64,000 bases of DNA from positions 1-64,000 of the forward strand of contig NZ_JANQNS010000014.1 of assembly GCF_028279465.1 (NCBI RefSeq), in the 5' to 3' direction. The translations under genes and the position numbers were made by a program. Below are positions 1 to 9,999 of the stretch, piece after piece (position 1 is the stretch's first letter; the number at the start of each line of letters is the position of its first letter). The stretch comes from Parasphingopyxis sp. GTDB taxonomy: Bacteria > Pseudomonadota > Alphaproteobacteria > Sphingomonadales > Sphingomonadaceae. The notes under the pieces are model-generated. The model did no database searches. It was not told the origin of the DNA and saw nothing but the letters and a program-made list of their open reading frames with translations.

Positions 1-3000
1 GCTTGCTACCGTCCGGGTGCCGATCGCCACGGCATGAATTTCCGTCGCCGCCGCATCCGAGCCGATCGCTACCGACTGACCTGCCGTCGCTTGTGCGCCC
101 TCCGTGCCTGCATCGCCACCATCAACACCGATCGCCACGGACGAATTGCCCGTCGCTTCAGAGTTCGAGCCCAGCGCCAGCGAGTTAATGCCCGAAGCGA
201 CTGCGCCGCGGCCCACCGCCATCGTCCGCACATTGGTCGCTTGCGCGCCATTGCCGATCGCTGTCGAATTACCGCCAGAGGCCGTCGCCGCCCGTCCCAC
301 AGCCGCCGTAAACACGCCGCTCGCCTCGGTATCCGCGCCCAGCGCCACCGCGCCTTCTGCTGTCGCCTGCGCGCCGTCGGTGTCGCCGTCGCCGCCATCG
401 CCGCCAATCGCAATGGCGCTGTCCTCGCTCGCAACCGTTTCATTGCCGAGCGCGATTGCGTTGTTCGACTGCGCATCGGCATTTTCGCCGACCGCTACCG
501 AACGGACGCCCTGTGCTGTCGCGAGATGGCCGAGCGCCGTGGCGCGTTCCGCCGAGGCGACCGATTGCCAGCCAAAGGTCGTCGCGCCGGTGCCGGCCGC
601 TTCGCTCTCGCCGCCGACAGCCGTCGTCGAATTGCCATTTGCAAAAGCGCCGGTGCCGCCGTCATCGCCGCCGATGGCGATCGAATCGATGCCACTGGCA
701 CGACTGTCATTGCCCATCGCGACCGAGCCGGCGCTCTGCGCGAGAGACGAGTTGCCTACAGCCGTCGCGTCGGCGGCACTGGCATTGGCCGATCCGCCGA
801 CCGCCGTCGCGCCGGTTCCGCCGCCCGATGCAAGGGCGCCGACGGCAACCGCATTGGCGGCTGCCGTCGTATTTCTGCCAAAGGCGGCGCCTGCTTCGCC
901 GGTAGCATCCGCATTATGACCAACCGCGGTGCCGCCTTGCGCGAGCGCGGACGCCTGACCGCCGACCACCGTGGTGTTGGCCTGACTGGCCGACGCATCT
1001 GCGCCGATCGCCACGGCTTCCGTCCCCGATGCAGCTGCGCCGACAATCGTGTCGGCGTCGGCGCCGTCACCGCCAATCGCTATCGCACCGGCACCTGACG
1101 AGTCGGTCAGCCCGCCCAGCGCGATGGCATTTGCGCTCACCGCAGCGGATGTTTCACCGATCGCGATGGCTTGGGACTGATTAGCCAGGGCGTTGCTGCC
1201 GACTGAGACTGCGCTGGCCCCGCTTGCCGTGGAGTCGGCGCCCAGCGCCGTCGCGGCGGTGCCGGTGGCGTCAGAATCCGCGCCGAGCGCGGTGGCGTTG
1301 GTCTGGTCCGCAAAGGCCGATGCGCCGACCGCTGTCGACTGGGCCCCATCTGCCCTGGCGCCGAAACTGGCACCGAGCGCGCTATTGCCGCCCACGGCAA
1401 CCGAAGCATCTCCCAGCGCCGTCGCCCGCGCGCCGAGCGCAACCGCGCTGGTCCGGCTTGCCAGTGCGGCATCGCCGAGCGCCGTCGACCGCCCGGCGAG
1501 CGCATTCGCATCCTGGCCGATCGATGTCGAGTTGACCGCCGCAATCGCATTCTGGCCGACCGCTGTGCCGCCATCGCCGGTAACGCTCGTGTCAGCGCCG
1601 AGCGCCGTGCCGAAATCGAATGCGCCGACCGTGGCGCCGCCACCGAGCGCAATCGTTCCACGATCCGCCGCCGACGCGCCGACGCCGATAGCGATCGCTT
1701 CGGACCCGCTGGCCACGGCATCGCCGCCAATTGCAATGCTGCTGGTTGCCGTTGCTTGTGCACCATCAATGTCTGCATCACTGGAATCACCGCCGATCGC
1801 AATCGTTCCGGGCTGTGTGGCATCCGATCCCTGACCGATCGAAACCGCGACAATTCCCGCCGCATTTGCCGCCAGACCAACAGCCGTGGAAGAACTACCA
1901 GCAGCAGATGCGCTATTCCCGAGTGCCGTCGAGCCAATGCCGGTTGCTGTCGTGATCACACCCAACGCAACCGCGTTATCGGCTGTTGCCTGAGCACCGA
2001 CACCCACTGCGGTCGAGAAGTCGCCGGTGGCATCTGTTCCGGCGCCCAACCCGGTGCTGAAAGTACCGGAAGCGACGGTATCTGCACCAATGGCGACATT
2101 GCCCGCCGAGCTGGCTTGCGCGCCTAGCGTGTCCGCATCATCGCCATCCCCACCAATTGCTACGGTGGCCTCGGCCGTCGCACCGCTTTGTCCGCCGATC
2201 GAGATCGCACTCAGCGCATCGGCATTCGCATCCGCGCCGAGCGCGATAGCCGCTATACCGCCAACATCGGCGCTCTGTCCGATCGCAATGCTGTCGGTAA
2301 AGTCGGCGGTCACGCCTTGGCCGACCGCAACCGACTGCCCAGCGGAAGCCGTGCTGAATGCGCCTATGGAAGTTGAGTCCACGCCCGAAGCATTGGCGGC
2401 GCTGCCCAGTGCCGTTGCCTCACTGGCAGTCGCTCGGCTCCCTTCACCAATAGCAGTAGCCTGTAAAGCAGTTGCTTGGGCATCTTCGCCGATAGCAGTC
2501 GACTCTTCTCCGGCTATTGCACCTCTTCCAACGGCAGTGCCGTCAAAAGCTCCCGTCGCAGTTGCGCCTATTCCTATCGCCGTATTGGAGCTGTTGGCTC
2601 CTGAAGACGAACCCGATCCACATTCGAGACCCGGACTTTCCTCGCAGGCGGCACCCGCGCCCTGTGGTTGATCGATGGGCGCACCGGCAAGCGCCAGACT
2701 ACCGTTCAGCGGCGCTGGTGCCGAGGCTCCGGCTGGCGGCGCGGAGGCCGACAGCATGCCGCTATCGTTGACCGTGACATTCCAGACCTCACCGCCTGGG
2801 ACGAGCGCGCCAAGGCCTGCCAGCGTGTAGGTCGCGCCCAAATTGCCAATGGCGATATTGTTGACGCCATTGCTCGCCGCGCCGAAGCCGATCGCCATCG
2901 AGTTGTTGTGCGTCGCCTGCGCCAAGGGGCCCAAGGCCAGCGAAGACGGTGCACTCGCTATCGATAGGCGGCCCACCGCAATCGAACCCGATCCGCTCGC

Positions 3001-6000
3001 CGTCGAATCCCGGCCCATCGCCACCGATGTCGTGCCGCTCGCCTCCGAGCGTGTACCGATCGCGACCGCATGGATTTGCGTCGCCGTCGCATCCGGGCCG
3101 ATCGCAACCGCATGGCTCGCCGTCGCCTGTGCGCCCAGAGTATCAGCATCATTGCCGTCGACGCCGATTGCCACAGACGATCTGGCCCTCGCCTCGGTAC
3201 CCGATCCAAGGGCCAACGAATCTGTTCCCAATGCGCTCGCCGATCGCCCAAGTGCCGCGCTCTGCGGACCGGTTGATCGAGCATCGACACCGATCGCGAC
3301 GGCATTGTCGGCAGTCGCTCGCGCACCGATCTCTCCGGCATCTTCGCCATCACCACCAATTGCTATCGAGCCAGCGCCAGCCGACAAAACAGCCGTTCCG
3401 ATTGCAATCGAATCACCACCATTCGCAGTCGTTTCCGACGAGCCAACGCCATCGACAAAAAGGCTAGAGCTGCCAATGGCGATGTTGCCATTTGTTTCCG
3501 CAGAGAGATTTTGTGTTGTCGCGGCCGCACCTATCGCGATGGAGCCGTCTCCTTCACTTTCCGCACCATAGCCAATTGCCTGACTGAGAAATCCTCTTGC
3601 CTCAGCCGAAAATCCGATCGCAGCGGAGCCTCCGCCAGTTGCACTGCTGAAAGCACCGATCGCCATTCCCGTGTTGCCGGTGGCCTGACTGTTCGCGCCA
3701 ATTGCAGTCGTATTGATGTCGGACGCCACCGAGTCTGCGCCCAGTGCAGTGGACCTGACTCCTCTTGCCTGTGCGCCGTCCGCATCGCCATCGTCGCCGT
3801 CGCTGCCTATGGCGATTGCTCCGGTCTGTGTTGCGTCAGAGAAAGCGCCAAGAGATATGCTTTCTTGTCCAGTCGCATTTGCCGAAGCGCCTATTGCGAT
3901 GCTTCGGCTGTTTGTCGCTTGGGCTAACGTGCCCACCGCCGTGCTGAAGTCGAAGGCGTTGGTAAAATTTCCGACCGCTGTACTGTTGACACCCGTCGCT
4001 TGGGCAAAGTTGCCTAACGACGTGCTGCTGGTGCCGCCCGCCCGAGCGGAGTTACCCACTGCCGTGCTGCCACGTCCGCTTGCAATGGCGCTATCTCCCA
4101 ACGCTGTACCTCTGTTGCCGGTCGCTTCGGCAAAGGTACCCAACGCGGTAGAGCCATTCGTTCCGGTCGCATTAGTGTTCTTACCGATGGCAGTAGCCCT
4201 ACTGTCCCCGGTGTTCGACAACGTCCCGCATTCAAGGCCCGGACTCTCTTCACATGCCGCGCCCGCACCCTGCGGCTGATCGACCGGCGCGCCAGCGAGC
4301 GCCAAGCCACCAGCTCCTGGGGCCGGTGCCGAAAACGGCGCGGGCGGCGCTGCCGCCGACAGCATGCCGCTATCGTTGACTGTGACATTCCAGACCTCAC
4401 CGCCCGGTACGAGGGCACCAAGGCCGGCCAGCGTGTAGGTCGCATCAGCATTGCCAATCGCGATGTTGTTGACGCCGTTGCTCGCGGCTTGGAAGCCGAT
4501 TGCCATCGAGAAATTATGCGTCGCTGACGCCTGATTGCCGATCGCCACCGAGGATGTGCCAAACGCATCCGTGCCGCGGCCAATCGCCACCGCACCGGCC
4601 CGGCTCGCCGTCGACTGGTTGCCGATGGCTACCGCATGAATGTTGCTCGCCGTCGAATCCGGACCGATAGCTGTCGAGAAATCACCCGTCGCAGCGGCGC
4701 TGCGTCCTAATGCTGAGCTCCTGTTGCCCGTGGCTCGCGAACCCGAACCAATCGCCGTCGCACTGGCTCGATTGGCCAGCGCATTGTTGCCAAGCGCCAC
4801 GGAATTGCCGGCTGTCGCCTGCGCGCCCTGCCCCAATGCCGTCGAGGACTGTTCGGTGGCGCTCGCATCGGCCCCAAGGGCCACCGCACCTTCGTCGCTA
4901 GCTTCGGAATCCGCACCAACTGCAATAGATCTAACGCCCGTCGCTTGTGCGCCGGCAACTCCCGCGTCAGTGCTGTCACCACCTATGGCGATGCTGCCGG
5001 CTTGGGTAGCATCTGCGTCATGCCCAACTGCAATCGCGTTAGTGCCTCTAGCGCTGGCAATAGCACCAAGAGCCGTTGCGCCTATTTCGTTCGCAAACGC
5101 ATCGCGGCCTAGGCTTGTGGCATTCACACCGCTCGCGGTGGAAAGAGAGCCGATTGCAGTCGCATTTGTTTGGTTGGTGTTGGCGCCACGGCCGACGCTT
5201 GTCGAATCGCTTCCTAGTGCTTGGGCAGAACTGCCGAGCGCTACGGCCCCTGTGCTGTTAGCAAGAGCAGATCCTCCGATTGCGGTGGTGTTGGTGCTAG
5301 TCGCGGTCGCGAACCGACCGAACGCCGATGCGCCGGTCGCGTTGGCGCTCGCGCTCGTGCCGACTGCCGTCGCCAGCGTAGCGGAGCCGGTACTCGATCC
5401 GTTACCGCATTCGAGCGTCGTCGTGCCGCCGCTGCCATTGACGCATGCCGCACCAGCGCCCTGCGGCTGATCGATCGGCGCGCCTGCTAATTGCAGGCTG
5501 CTGGTCGATGCCGAGAGCGGCGCTGGCGGCGCGGAGGCCGACAGCATGCCGCTGTCGTTGACCGTGACATTCCACACTTCGCCGCCCGGCACGAGTGCGC
5601 CGAGGCCGGCCAGCGTATAGGTAGCATTGGCGTTGCCGATCGCGAAATTGTTCGCGCCGGTGCTGGTCGCGCCGAAGCCCAGAGCGACCGAATTGCTGTG
5701 CTGCGCGCTCGCATTGCGGCCGATTGCAATCGCGGTCGGCCCGTCGGCATCGGCTCCCGCGCCGACCGCAACCGCGAATATATCGCTGGCCTGCGCATCC
5801 GCGCCGACCGCAACCGAATGGCCAGCCGTCGCGCGCGCTCCGCTCATATTACCATCATTGCCATCGCCGCCGATCGCGACCGACGAGTTGCCGAACGCAT
5901 CCGCATCCGCGCCCATAGCGAGCGCATTGTTGCCCGACGCATCCGAGCTGCGGCCGAATGCCGCGCTACGCTCGCCCGTCGCCCGGGATCCCACGCCGGC

Positions 6001-7137
6001 GGCAGTCGCACTGCCGCGGCTTGCAACCGCCTGATGGCCGAGCGCCGTGGTGTTTCCGCGCGTGGATTGCGCATCGCGACCCAAGGCTGTCGCATTGGCG
6101 CCACTCGCATCCGCGAGCGAGCCGATTGCCGTCGTGTTATTCTGCGTGGCCGTGGCCGCCCGTCCTAGGCTGGTCGAGCCATTGCCGAACGCCTGCGCGG
6201 CGGCGCCGACAGCTGTCGCACTGTCCTGCGTCGCGTTTGAGAACCAGCCAAGCGCGGTTGCGCTTGGCCCCGATGCCATGGCCTGTAGACCGAAGGCCGA
6301 AGCGTTTACATTTCCTGTCGCTTCGGCTGCCGTGCCCACGGCAGTCGAACTGCTTCCGCTGGCGATGCTGCGCGCCCCGATGGCGACTCCAGCTGGTCCG
6401 CTCGCGACCGCATCGGCGCCGATGGCCGTCGCGGAGTTTCCGATTGCCTGTGCGCCGAGCGTATCGCCGTCACTGCTATCACCGCCAATCGCGACATTAC
6501 CGGGTTGCGTAGCATCGCTGAAAGCGCCGACCGTGATTGATTCCGTTGCGCTCGAATCCGAGCCTCGGCCAATCGCCACCGCATTAGCAGCGGTTGCGTC
6601 AGCGTCGTGCCCAAGGGCCGTCGCCCCTGTGCCGCTTGCCGTGGCGGTGGCACCAATCGCCGTACTATCGGTCTGGTTCGCAAAGGAAGAACGACCGACT
6701 GCCGTAGAATCCGTGCCGGTCGCCGTTGCGAAGAAGCCGACTGCTACGGCCGCCGGGCCTTGAGCATCGCTGTCGACGCCGATCGCTGTCGATTCTGAAG
6801 ACGTACCCGTGGACGATCGCGTACCGCATTCAAGCGTATCGGTGCCGTTCCCATCGACACATCCTGCTCCCGCACCCTGCGGCTGATCGATGGGGCCGCT
6901 CAGCTCGATCGAGCTGCTCAGCGCGGGGGCTATCGTGCGCGTCGCAACATGATCGACCATTTCATCGCATTCTTCCCGGGCATCGGCCTCGAGGGGCAAA
7001 TCGCCGGCCTGCGCATTGGCATCGCATTCGAGAACAGTCTCCGCTCGCGCGGCGTCTATCGGGACCAGAGCAGTCGCGCTGAAGGTTGCGGCTATGGCCA
7101 ACGAGACCACGCCGGGAACGAGACGGAAAATTCGCAT
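1..7137 (-). CDS. Trimeric autotransporter adhesin (YadA/Hia-like), C-terminus outside window
   Basis: Reading leftwards from ATG at 7137 the frame stays open for 2379 codons to the window edge, so the stalk end and membrane anchor are not seen. The protein opens with a signal peptide (MRIFRLVPGVVSLAIAATFS..., cleavage likely after DAARA). A short Cys-containing region follows, then hundreds of YadA-type head repeats of about 14 residues (pattern AxAxGxxSTAIGxxA), which form a left-handed beta-roll in known adhesins. The repeat blocks are separated by a recurring linker ending GEVWNVTVNDSGMLSA, then GAPIDQPQGAGAAC and LECG. It should be exported by Sec and displayed on the outer surface as a trimer for attachment or autoaggregation. 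A G-rich stretch (GGGGGG) just upstream could serve as ribosome binding site. Large plus-strand ORFs here are mirror artefacts of the repeats. Family assignment is secure; ligand unknown. Confidence 0.9.
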   Translation of the reverse strand, partial: MRIFRLVPGVVSLAIAATFSATALVPIDAARAETVLECDANAQAGDLPLEADAREECDEMVDHVATRTIAPALSSSIELSGPIDQPQGAGAGCVDGNGTDTLECGTRSSTGTSSESTAIGVDSDAQGPAAVAVGFFATATGTDSTAVGRSSFANQTDSTAIGATATASGTGATALGHDADATAANAVAIGRGSDSSATESITVGAFSDATQPGNVAIGGDSSDGDTLGAQAIGNSATAIGADAVASGPAGVAIGARSIASGSSSTAVGTAAEATGNVNASAFGLQAMASGPSATALGWFSNATQDSATAVGAAAQAFGNGSTSLGRAATATQNNTTAIGSLADASGANATALGRDAQSTRGNTTALGHQAVASRGSATAAGVGSRATGERSAAFGRSSDASGNNALAMGADADAFGNSSVAIGGDGNDGNMSGARATAGHSVAVGADAQASDIFAVAVGAGADADGPTAIAIGRNASAQHSNSVALGFGATSTGANNFAIGNANATYTLAGLGALVPGGEVWNVTVNDSGMLSASAPPAPLSASTSSLQLAGAPIDQPQGAGAACVNGSGGTTTLECGNGSSTGSATLATAVGTSASANATGASAFGRFATATSTNTTAIGGSALANSTGAVALGSSAQALGSDSTSVGRGANTNQTNATAIGSLSTASGVNATSLGRDAFANEIGATALGAIASARGTNAIAVGHDADATQAGSIAIGGDSTDAGVAGAQATGVRSIAVGADSEASDEGAVALGADASATEQSSTALGQGAQATAGNSVALGNNALANRASATAIGSGSRATGNRSSALGRSAAATGDFSTAIGPDSTASNIHAVAIGNQSTASRAGAVAIGRGTDAFGTSSVAIGNQASATHNFSMAIGFQAASNGVNNIAIGNADATYTLAGLGALVPGGEVWNVTVNDSGMLSAAAPPAPFSAPAPGAGGLALAGAPVDQPQGAGAACEESPGLECGTLSNTGDSRATAIGKNTNATGTNGSTALGTFAEATGNRGTALGDSAIASGRGSTAVGNSARAGGTSSTSLGNFAQATGVNSTAVGNFTNAFDFSTAVGTLAQATNSRSIAIGASANATGQESISLGAFSDATQTGAIAIGSDGDDGDADGAQARGVRSTALGADSVASDINTTAIGANSQATGNTGMAIGAFSSATGGGSAAIGFSAEARGFLSQAIGYGAESEGDGSIAIGAAATTQNLSAETNGNIAIGSSSLFVDGVGSSETTANGGDSIAIGTAVLSAGAGSIAIGGDGEDAGEIGARATADNAVAIGVDARSTGPQSAALGRSASALGTDSLALGSGTEARARSSVAIGVDGNDADTLGAQATASHAVAIGPDATATQIHAVAIGTRSEASGTTSVAMGRDSTASGSGSIAVGRLSIASAPSSLALGPLAQATHNNSMAIGFGAASNGVNNIAIGNLGATYTLAGLGALVPGGEVWNVTVNDSGMLSASAPPAGASAPAPLNGSLALAGAPIDQPQGAGAACEESPGLECGSGSSSGANSSNTAIGIGATATGAFDGTAVGRGAIAGEESTAIGEDAQATALQATAIGEGSRATASEATALGSAANASGVDSTSIGAFSTASAGQSVAVGQGVTADFTDSIAIGQSADVGGIAAIALGADANADALSAISIGGQSGATAEATVAIGGDGDDADTLGAQASSAGNVAIGADTVASGTFSTGLGAGTDATGDFSTAVGVGAQATADNAVALGVITTATGIGSTALGNSASAAGSSSTAVGLAANAAGIVAVSIGQGSDATQPGTIAIGGDSSDADIDGAQATATSSIAIGGDAVASGSEAIAIGVGASAADRGTIALGGGATVGAFDFGTALGADTSVTGDGGTAVGQNAIAAVNSTSIGQDANALAGRSTALGDAALASRTSAVALGARATALGDASVAVGGNSALGASFGARADGAQSTAVGASAFADQTNATALGADSDATGTAATALGADSTASGASAVSVGSNALANQSQAIAIGETSAAVSANAIALGGLTDSSGAGAIAIGGDGADADTIVGAAASGTEAVAIGADASASQANTTVVGGQASALAQGGTAVGHNADATGEAGAAFGRNTTAAANAVAVGALASGGGTGATAVGGSANASAADATAVGNSSLAQSAGSVAMGNDSRASGIDSIAIGGDDGGTGAFANGNSTTAVGGESEAAGTGATTFGWQSVASAERATALGHLATAQGVRSVAVGENADAQSNNAIALGNETVASEDSAIAIGGDGGDGDTDGAQATAEGAVALGADTEASGVFTAAVGRAATASGGNSTAIGNGAQATNVRTMAVGRGAVASGINSLALGSNSEATGNSSVAIGVDGGDAGTEGAQATAGQSVAIGSDAAATEIHAVAIGTRTVAS
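2618..2875 (-). repeat. Adhesin linker module, copy 4
   Basis: Fourth occurrence, in reading order, of the conserved segment that separates head-repeat blocks. It encodes NNIAIGN..ATYTLAG, LGALVPGGEVWNVTVNDSG, then GAPIDQPQGAGAAC and ESPGLECG. It is close to the copy at 4224-4475, sharing the short CEESPGLEC Cys pair. Confidence 0.8.
4224..4475 (-). repeat. Adhesin linker module, copy 3
   Basis: Third occurrence of the same linker (GGEVWNVTVNDSGMLSA, then GAPVDQPQGAGAAC and ESPGLECG). The DNA around 4362-4398 is nearly identical to 2750-2788 and 5542-5578, which points to duplication of a unit consisting of a head-repeat block plus a linker. Confidence 0.8.
5405..5660 (-). repeat. Adhesin linker module, copy 2
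   Basis: Second occurrence of the linker. It carries the longer Cys pair (CVNGSGGTTTLEC) instead of the short CEESPGLEC form, and is preceded by a NNFAIGNANATYTLAG version of the head-to-linker junction. Confidence 0.8.
6823..6899 (-). repeat. Adhesin linker module, N-terminal half copy
   Basis: First occurrence, near the mature N-terminus. It has only the second half of the module (GPIDQPQGAGAGC, then DTLECG) without the GEVWNVTVNDSG part. Every copy holds two cysteines about 8-12 residues apart, unusual in this adhesin family. Confidence 0.7.
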
Positions 7138-7402
7138 GATAAGCCCCCAAAAAACCGCGCGTGAAGCACGATTACGCCGAGCCGGTCCGGGGCTGACTAT
7201 TTGTTGTCAGCGCGACACCGACTCACATAGCAATGTTGCGCACTGTCAAATCAACCTGACAGGGAGTCAAGCCAAGCGATATTACACTTTTGTTTACCTT
7301 GGAGTTTTCGGAGGGTCTTAACGCCGGTTAACCGCGCTTTGCGCGCGCGGCGCTTGACCTTGACGAGCCGCCGTGTTGGAGCATGCCGCAAGGTAGTTGC
7401 GC

Positions 7403-8845
7403 ATGACAGACACAATCAGTTCCATCAATCCGGCAACCGGCGACTCGATCTGGGAAGCGCCGGTGGGCGATGCGGATGCGGAAGTGGGCGTAGCGCGAGG
7501 CGGCTGGGCGCAATGGGCCGCGCAATCGCACAGTTTCCGGATCGAAACGATGCGCCGCTTCGCCAATATCGTGCGTGGTAAGCTCGACGAATTCGCCGAT
7601 CTAATATCGCGCGAAACCGGCAAACCTCTGTGGGAAGCGCGCACCGAAGTCGAAGCCGTGGTGAACAAAGTCGATATCTCGGCCGAGGCCTATTTCGAGC
7701 GCACGCCATCGCGTAACAAGCAGGGCGAACTCCGCGAACAGAATGCGCTGCGCCACAAGCCGCATGGCGTGCTGGCGGTGCTCGGCCCGTTCAACTTTCC
7801 CGCGCATCTGCCTAACGGCCATATCGTGCCGGCGCTGATCGCGGGCAATGCGGTGGTGTTCAAACCGTCGGAGAAGACACCGGCGACCGGCGAATTTCTC
7901 GTCAACTGCTATCTGGAGGCCGGGGTTCCGGAGAATGTTATCCGGTTGCTCGTCGGCGGGCCCGAAGAGGGCAAGGCGCTGGCCGCGCATGAGGGCATAG
8001 ACGGATTGCTCTTTACCGGATCTGCGCGCGCGGGACTCGCCTTGCACAAACAGTTCGGAAAGCGGCCCGATAAAATCCTTGCGCTCGAGCTTGGCGGCAA
8101 TAATCCGCTGGTCGTATGGGATTCGCCGGACGCGGACGCAGCGGCGGCAATCATTGTCCAGTCGGCCTATATGACGGCCGGGCAGCGCTGCACGGCGGCC
8201 CGCCGGCTGATCGTCAAAGACGGCGAACACCAGCCGCTGATCGACGCAATCCGCAAAATTATCGATCGTATCATCGTCGGCCCACCGGATGCAGACCCCG
8301 CGCCTTTCATGGGTTGCCTGATCGACAATCGCTCGGCCGAGGCGGTGACCGACGGTTTTCTCGATCTGATGATGAAGGGCGGCAGTCCGATCGCGCATCT
8401 GCGCCGGATCGATGACGACAAGCCCTTTCTCACGCCGGGCCTGATCGACGTGACGGCCATCGAGAAGCGCGACGACGAAGAGATTTTCGGCCCGTTGCTG
8501 CAGGTCATCCGCGTCCCCGACTTCGCGAGCGCGATGCAGGAAGCCAACAACACCCGGTTCGGCCTGTCCGCCTCACTGCTCAGCGGATCACCCGATCTCT
8601 ACAACCGCTTCTGGGCGCAAAGCCGCGCGGGCATCGTCAACTGGAACAAGCCGACCAACGGCGCTTCCTCGGCTGCGCCGTTCGGCGGGATCGGTATGTC
8701 GGGCAATCATCGACCCAGCGCCTATTATGCTGCGGATTATTGCGCCTATCCCGTCGCATCGGCCGAAGCGCCTTCTGCGCGTGCGGCGATCAAGATCGGC
8801 CTCAAGGATCCGGAGATGGAGCGCACGGCATCCGACGAAAGCTGA
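7403..8845 (+). CDS. astD: Succinylglutamate-semialdehyde dehydrogenase
   Basis: NAD-dependent oxidation of N-succinylglutamate 5-semialdehyde to N-succinylglutamate, fourth step of the arginine succinyltransferase (AST) pathway; cytosolic. The 480-residue protein matches the usual AstD length. It has the family motif GPFNFPAHLPNGHIVPAL (about residue 125), the NAD-site stretch FTGSARAG, the active-site glutamate in LELGGNNP and the catalytic cysteine in GQRCTAARR. ATG at 7403 is preferred over the in-frame TTG at 7397 because AAGGTAG sits 6-7 bases before the ATG. No other ast gene is adjacent. It lies divergently from the adhesin gene across a 265-bp gap. Confidence 0.88.
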   Translation: MTDTISSINPATGDSIWEAPVGDADAEVGVARGGWAQWAAQSHSFRIETMRRFANIVRGKLDEFADLISRETGKPLWEARTEVEAVVNKVDISAEAYFERTPSRNKQGELREQNALRHKPHGVLAVLGPFNFPAHLPNGHIVPALIAGNAVVFKPSEKTPATGEFLVNCYLEAGVPENVIRLLVGGPEEGKALAAHEGIDGLLFTGSARAGLALHKQFGKRPDKILALELGGNNPLVVWDSPDADAAAAIIVQSAYMTAGQRCTAARRLIVKDGEHQPLIDAIRKIIDRIIVGPPDADPAPFMGCLIDNRSAEAVTDGFLDLMMKGGSPIAHLRRIDDDKPFLTPGLIDVTAIEKRDDEEIFGPLLQVIRVPDFASAMQEANNTRFGLSASLLSGSPDLYNRFWAQSRAGIVNWNKPTNGASSAAPFGGIGMSGNHRPSAYYAADYCAYPVASAEAPSARAAIKIGLKDPEMERTASDES

Positions 8846-8907
8846 GCTAAACCCGCGACAAGCAACCATGCTTTGTTTGGCCGCACGGTTTTGACCATGT
8901 TGCGGCC

Positions 8908-9705
8908 ATGGAAAGAGCGAGCCAAAACTTTACTGGGAAAGACACCGGGAAGGTCTTGCTGGTCGGCGCGGGCCCCGGCGACCCTGATCTGCTGACCATG
9001 CGCGCCTATAACGCGATCCGTACAGCCGATATCGTCGTGCATGACGGATTGGTCGATGCGCGCATCCTGAAGCTCATTCCGGACAAAACCCCGCGCATTT
9101 CGGTCGCAAAGAAACGCAGTCGCCACACAGTGCCGCAGCCGGGAATCAATGCCTTGCTGGTCGAGAAAGCCAGCGAAGGGCTGACCGTGCTGCGCCTCAA
9201 AGGCGGCGACCCATTCATTTTCGGACGGGGCGGCGAAGAAGCCGAATCCCTCCGCAAGGCCGGGATCGCAGTCGATATCGTCCCCGGCATATCAGCCGCG
9301 CTCGGCGCCGCCGCGGAGGCAGTGCTCCCCCTCACCCATCGCGAGGCGTCGAGCGCGGTTACCTTTGTCGCGGGTCAGTGCAAGGGCCTGTCCGATCAGA
9401 ATTGGTCGGGTCTTGCGGGCACGGGCCGCACGCTCGTCATCTATATGGGCGTGGCGACGGCCGCCGATATTGCCGACAAGCTGATCGCGGACGGCGTGTC
9501 GCCGGCCATGCCGGTCGCCATTGTCGAGCGCGCCACGCTGCCCGGTGCCCGCGCGATGCGCAGCCTGCTCGCCGATCTCGGCGGACTGGTCGAGCGCGAA
9601 AACATTAAAAGCCCGGCGGTCATCATCGTCGGCGAGGTCGTGGATCGATCGCTGGCCGAAGACCGATTGGTCGCGCTCGCCGAAAATGCGGAGAAGATGG
9701 CATGA
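8908..9705 (+). CDS. cobA: Uroporphyrinogen-III C-methyltransferase
   Basis: SAM-dependent double methylation of uroporphyrinogen III to precorrin-2, feeding siroheme for the sulfite reductase encoded downstream. The 265-residue protein is a single SUMT domain: VGAGPGDPDLLT at the N-terminus, RLKGGDPFIFGRGGEE near residue 100 and VVPGISAA-type (IVPGISAALGAAA) near 130. The CysG dehydrogenase/chelatase half is absent, so those steps must be encoded elsewhere. First gene of the cobA-DUF2849-cysI-DUF934-cysH operon; its TGA overlaps the next ATG as ATGA. Confidence 0.93.
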   Translation: MERASQNFTGKDTGKVLLVGAGPGDPDLLTMRAYNAIRTADIVVHDGLVDARILKLIPDKTPRISVAKKRSRHTVPQPGINALLVEKASEGLTVLRLKGGDPFIFGRGGEEAESLRKAGIAVDIVPGISAALGAAAEAVLPLTHREASSAVTFVAGQCKGLSDQNWSGLAGTGRTLVIYMGVATAADIADKLIADGVSPAMPVAIVERATLPGARAMRSLLADLGGLVERENIKSPAVIIVGEVVDRSLAEDRLVALAENAEKMA

Positions 9706-9998
9706 AGATTCTGACCGGCAACGATCTCAGAACCGGCGATGTCGTGTGGTGGACGGGCTATGACTGGTCTCGCCACGTGTCCGACGCCGCCGAAATGGGC
9801 GACAATGCGCCGGACGTCATGGCGCGCGAAGTCGCCAAGCGCGTCGTTAACGACTGTTATCTCGTCGATGCCGAGCGCACCGAGAACGGCATCCTCCCGG
9901 TCCATATCAAGGAAAAGGTCCGCGCCACCGGCCCGACCGTCCGCCCCGACCTCAAAATCGCGCCGCCGGACCCGGCCGCCGGAAACTGGGTAATCTGA
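9702..9998 (+). CDS. DUF2849 domain protein of sulfite reduction operon
   Basis: A 98-residue protein with the DUF2849 pattern: an N-terminal LRTGDVVWW and a central stretch ending VDCYLVDAE-like (NDCYLVDAE). It starts within the stop codon of cobA (ATGA) and ends one base before cysI, so translation is probably coupled. In alphaproteobacteria this family regularly sits between the siroheme methylase and sulfite reductase genes, which suggests an accessory role in assimilatory sulfite reduction. The biochemical function is not established and no catalytic motif is visible. Confidence 0.85.
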   Translation: MKILTGNDLRTGDVVWWTGYDWSRHVSDAAEMGDNAPDVMAREVAKRVVNDCYLVDAERTENGILPVHIKEKVRATGPTVRPDLKIAPPDPAAGNWVI

Positions 9999-9999
9999 C

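Noticed and set aside
34-1098. Long plus-strand ORFs across 1-6800
   Set aside because: They mirror the repeat-rich adhesin on the minus strand, have Arg/Ala-rich or Pro/Ala-rich artefact composition and no ribosome binding sites.
1-6800. Regular DNA periodicity that could suggest a CRISPR array
   Set aside because: The period is about 42 bases of coding sequence for 14-residue beta-roll repeats; there are no identical repeats with unique spacers and no cas genes.
7224-7249. TTGACA and TATGTG on the minus strand as adhesin promoter
   Set aside because: The spacer is only 14 bases, too short for a standard sigma-70 promoter; not reported as a feature.
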